DNA of 64,000 nt from NCBI RefSeq assembly GCF_052115385.1, contig NZ_JBFRGP010000001.1:810800-874799 (forward strand), written 5' to 3'. The first letter of the stretch is position 1; the number at the start of each line of letters is the position of its first letter. Below are positions 63,144 to 64,000 of the stretch, one piece after another. The notes under the pieces are model-generated. The model saw only the letters and a program-made list of their open reading frames with translations. It was not told the DNA's origin and did no database searches. This DNA comes from Dyella_D sp052115385 (lineage in GTDB: Bacteria > Pseudomonadota > Gammaproteobacteria > Xanthomonadales > Rhodanobacteraceae). The position numbers were made by a program, and so were the translations under genes.

Positions 63144-63449
63144 ATGAATGATGTTTTTGGCGAAGCGTGGATTAACCGCCACACGAACTATTACTCCGAC
63201 CCTGATGCGGGTCCGGACGCGCTGTTGAACGATGCGACTGAGTGGTTGCAGTACGCGCATAGCGCTATTCATCTGGTGGCTGAGTTGGTGGATGAGCGTG
63301 GGGGTATGAAGGGGCGGCACTTGCCGATTGTGCTGGGAGGCATTGCTGCGTTTATTGAGATGGGGACGAGTTGCGCGGCGCAGGCGCATTTGAGGATGCA
63401 GTGGGAGCAGGTGCGCGGGGATACGGAGAGCGTGGTGGTCGAGTCGTAG
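63144..63449 (+). CDS. Small unknown protein (possible DUF3077/DUF6124-like)
   Basis: A 101-residue protein beginning MNDVFGEAWINRHTNYYSDP, with an AAGGAG site. The helical core DALLNDATEWLQYAHSAIHLVAELVDERGG...LPIVLGGIAAFIEMGTSCAAQAHL resembles small helical proteins such as DUF3077/DUF6124. The codon use is less GC-biased than neighbouring core genes, a hint of transfer. An overlapping 9-codon minicistron (63118-63147, MRRVARSCL) ends on this gene's ATG, so translation may be coupled. Function unknown. Confidence 0.5.
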   Translation: MNDVFGEAWINRHTNYYSDPDAGPDALLNDATEWLQYAHSAIHLVAELVDERGGMKGRHLPIVLGGIAAFIEMGTSCAAQAHLRMQWEQVRGDTESVVVES

Positions 63450-63762
63450 CGAGGTAGTGACTTGTCCTGAGTTGCGCCCCGCATGGCGACAGGCAGAGTC
63501 GCAATAGAGAGCAAAGTGCAGTCGAGGAAGTCCGGCGATCGCATCTGCCGGGCTTTCTTGGTGTTGGCAAAGGGGTGGGGGCTGCGACGGATGTCGATCT
63601 GACAAATTAGCTGGCTCCTTCCCCCTTTGCGTAAAGCTAGGTGTTGTCCATGCCTCCGATTGATGCCGACTTGCAAGCTGCATTTATGCGCTCATGCGCT
63701 CATGCACTCATCACAATGAGGGCGCCGATTACTCCAAGGATTTGGAGTTGCAGAGAGTCAAC
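63450..63762. other. Gap before the truncated secreted gene
   Basis: 313 bp. Contains a terminator-like stem (AAGTCCGGC/GCCGGGCTT, about 63530-63560) after the 63144 gene and a short GCGCTCATGCGCTCATGCACTCAT repeat at 63687-63713 (three 8-bp units). No gene recognised. Confidence 0.5.
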
Positions 63763-63853
63763 ATGGACTGTGCGAACAAGACGCTGAGAGCGTTTCGCAC
63801 ATGTACCGCCATGTTTGGCCTCTTGGCTGCGGGATCGGCCATGGCGGAGCGCG
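63763..63853 (+). pseudogene. Start of a secreted-protein gene interrupted by an IS256-type element
   Basis: The frame MDCANKTLRAFRTCTAMFGL LAAGSAMA has a typical signal peptide (basic n-region, hydrophobic core, AMA cleavage site) but is cut after about 30 codons where the insertion sequence end begins (near 63853). What follows in frame is IS sequence, so the native protein is unknown. Confidence 0.55.
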
Positions 63854-64000
63854 TGGGCTTGTACAGACTTTTGTGTAAACGGGATCGCTTTAAAGCTGAG
63901 GGATGCGGCCTTCGAACTGGATGGTAAAGCGGTTGAGCGCCGCCTTCCAATCATGGATTGGAAGCGTCCATTTTTTACTGATGTTGCGCAGCCCTAAGTA
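63853..64000. mobile_element. Right end of an IS256-family insertion sequence (partial)
   Basis: From about 63853, the sequence GGGCTTGTACAGACTTTTGTGTAAACGG reads like an IS256-family terminal inverted repeat, followed by the 3' end of a transposase gene on the minus strand. The left end lies outside the window. Confidence 0.75.
63890..64000 (-). CDS. IS256-family transposase, C-terminal fragment
   Basis: The last 36 codons of a transposase: NISKKWTLPIHDWKAALNRF and TIQFEGRIPQL then TAA. The pattern KKWTxPIxxWKxALNxFxIxFEGR is the conserved end of IS256-family (mutator-like) transposases. The gene continues past the right edge, so the upstream catalytic DDE domain cannot be seen. Confidence 0.88.
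   Translation of the reverse strand, partial: YLGLRNISKKWTLPIHDWKAALNRFTIQFEGRIPQL

Overview
The window is GC-rich chromosomal DNA from a gammaproteobacterium. Gene content points to the order Xanthomonadales, most likely Rhodanobacteraceae (Dyella/Frateuria/Rhodanobacter-like). The reasons are the rimP-nusA-infB-rbfA-truB-rpsO-pnp order, E. coli-like GyrA, RoxA and Lpd/OdhB proteins, and GTAG-headed REP elements of the kind common in Xanthomonadales. The family assignment is inference from protein flavour, not from a marker comparison. I saw no rRNA, tRNA or CRISPR array.

Layout. 1-9560: transcription/translation core (rimP, nusA, infB, rbfA, truB, rpsO, pnp), closed by a strong terminator. 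9634-13611: class III polyhydroxyalkanoate synthase (phaE, phaC), a PspC-domain protein, mtnA and a GtrA-like protein. 13751-16402: gyrA. 16618-22712: secreted and stress-related genes (M23 peptidase, peroxiredoxin, Hsp20, CbpA-like co-chaperone, PilH-like receiver, AcuI-like reductase, LOG-family hydrolase). 22900-28496 (minus): the 2-oxoglutarate dehydrogenase operon sucA-sucB-lpd. 28744-30419 (minus): the ribosomal oxygenase RoxA with a coupled small gene. 30753-40652: a sulfate assimilation and cysteine locus (cysJ, cysI, cysH, a Sat-CysC fusion, a CysB-type regulator, cysG, cysK), with a shared palindromic sequence in two promoter regions. 40715-46062: HxlR regulator/GST pair, an acyltransferase, purB and fumC.

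46221-51528 (minus) looks like an envelope-stress style unit. A YtrA/GntR regulator, ABC ATPase, ABC permease and small secreted protein sit behind a promoter whose -10 is covered by a 24-bp palindrome. Two DUF2884-type proteins flanking a serine hydrolase follow downstream. 51838-57137: an SDR with a degenerate active site, two secreted peptidases (M61, S41) and an AraC regulator. 57289-58503: a secreted GH5 endoglucanase.

58739-60546 (minus) is the most interesting locus. A 91-residue protein with a CPAC motif, a DUF692/MNIO iron oxidase and a partner protein are packed with 18-bp spacing and a 40-bp overlap, the architecture of a peptide-modification (RiPP) cluster. An SDR/AraC divergent pair follows. 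The right end (62566-64000) is lower in GC and accessory in character: a long leader with a terminator-like hairpin before a small gene, then a secreted-protein gene cut by an IS256-family element that runs off the window.

Intergenic space is dense in repeats. There are five GTAG-type REP copies, two copies of a second hairpin family, one inverted pair of a CGTCATCCCGG-type repeat and a 48-bp palindrome at 57173.
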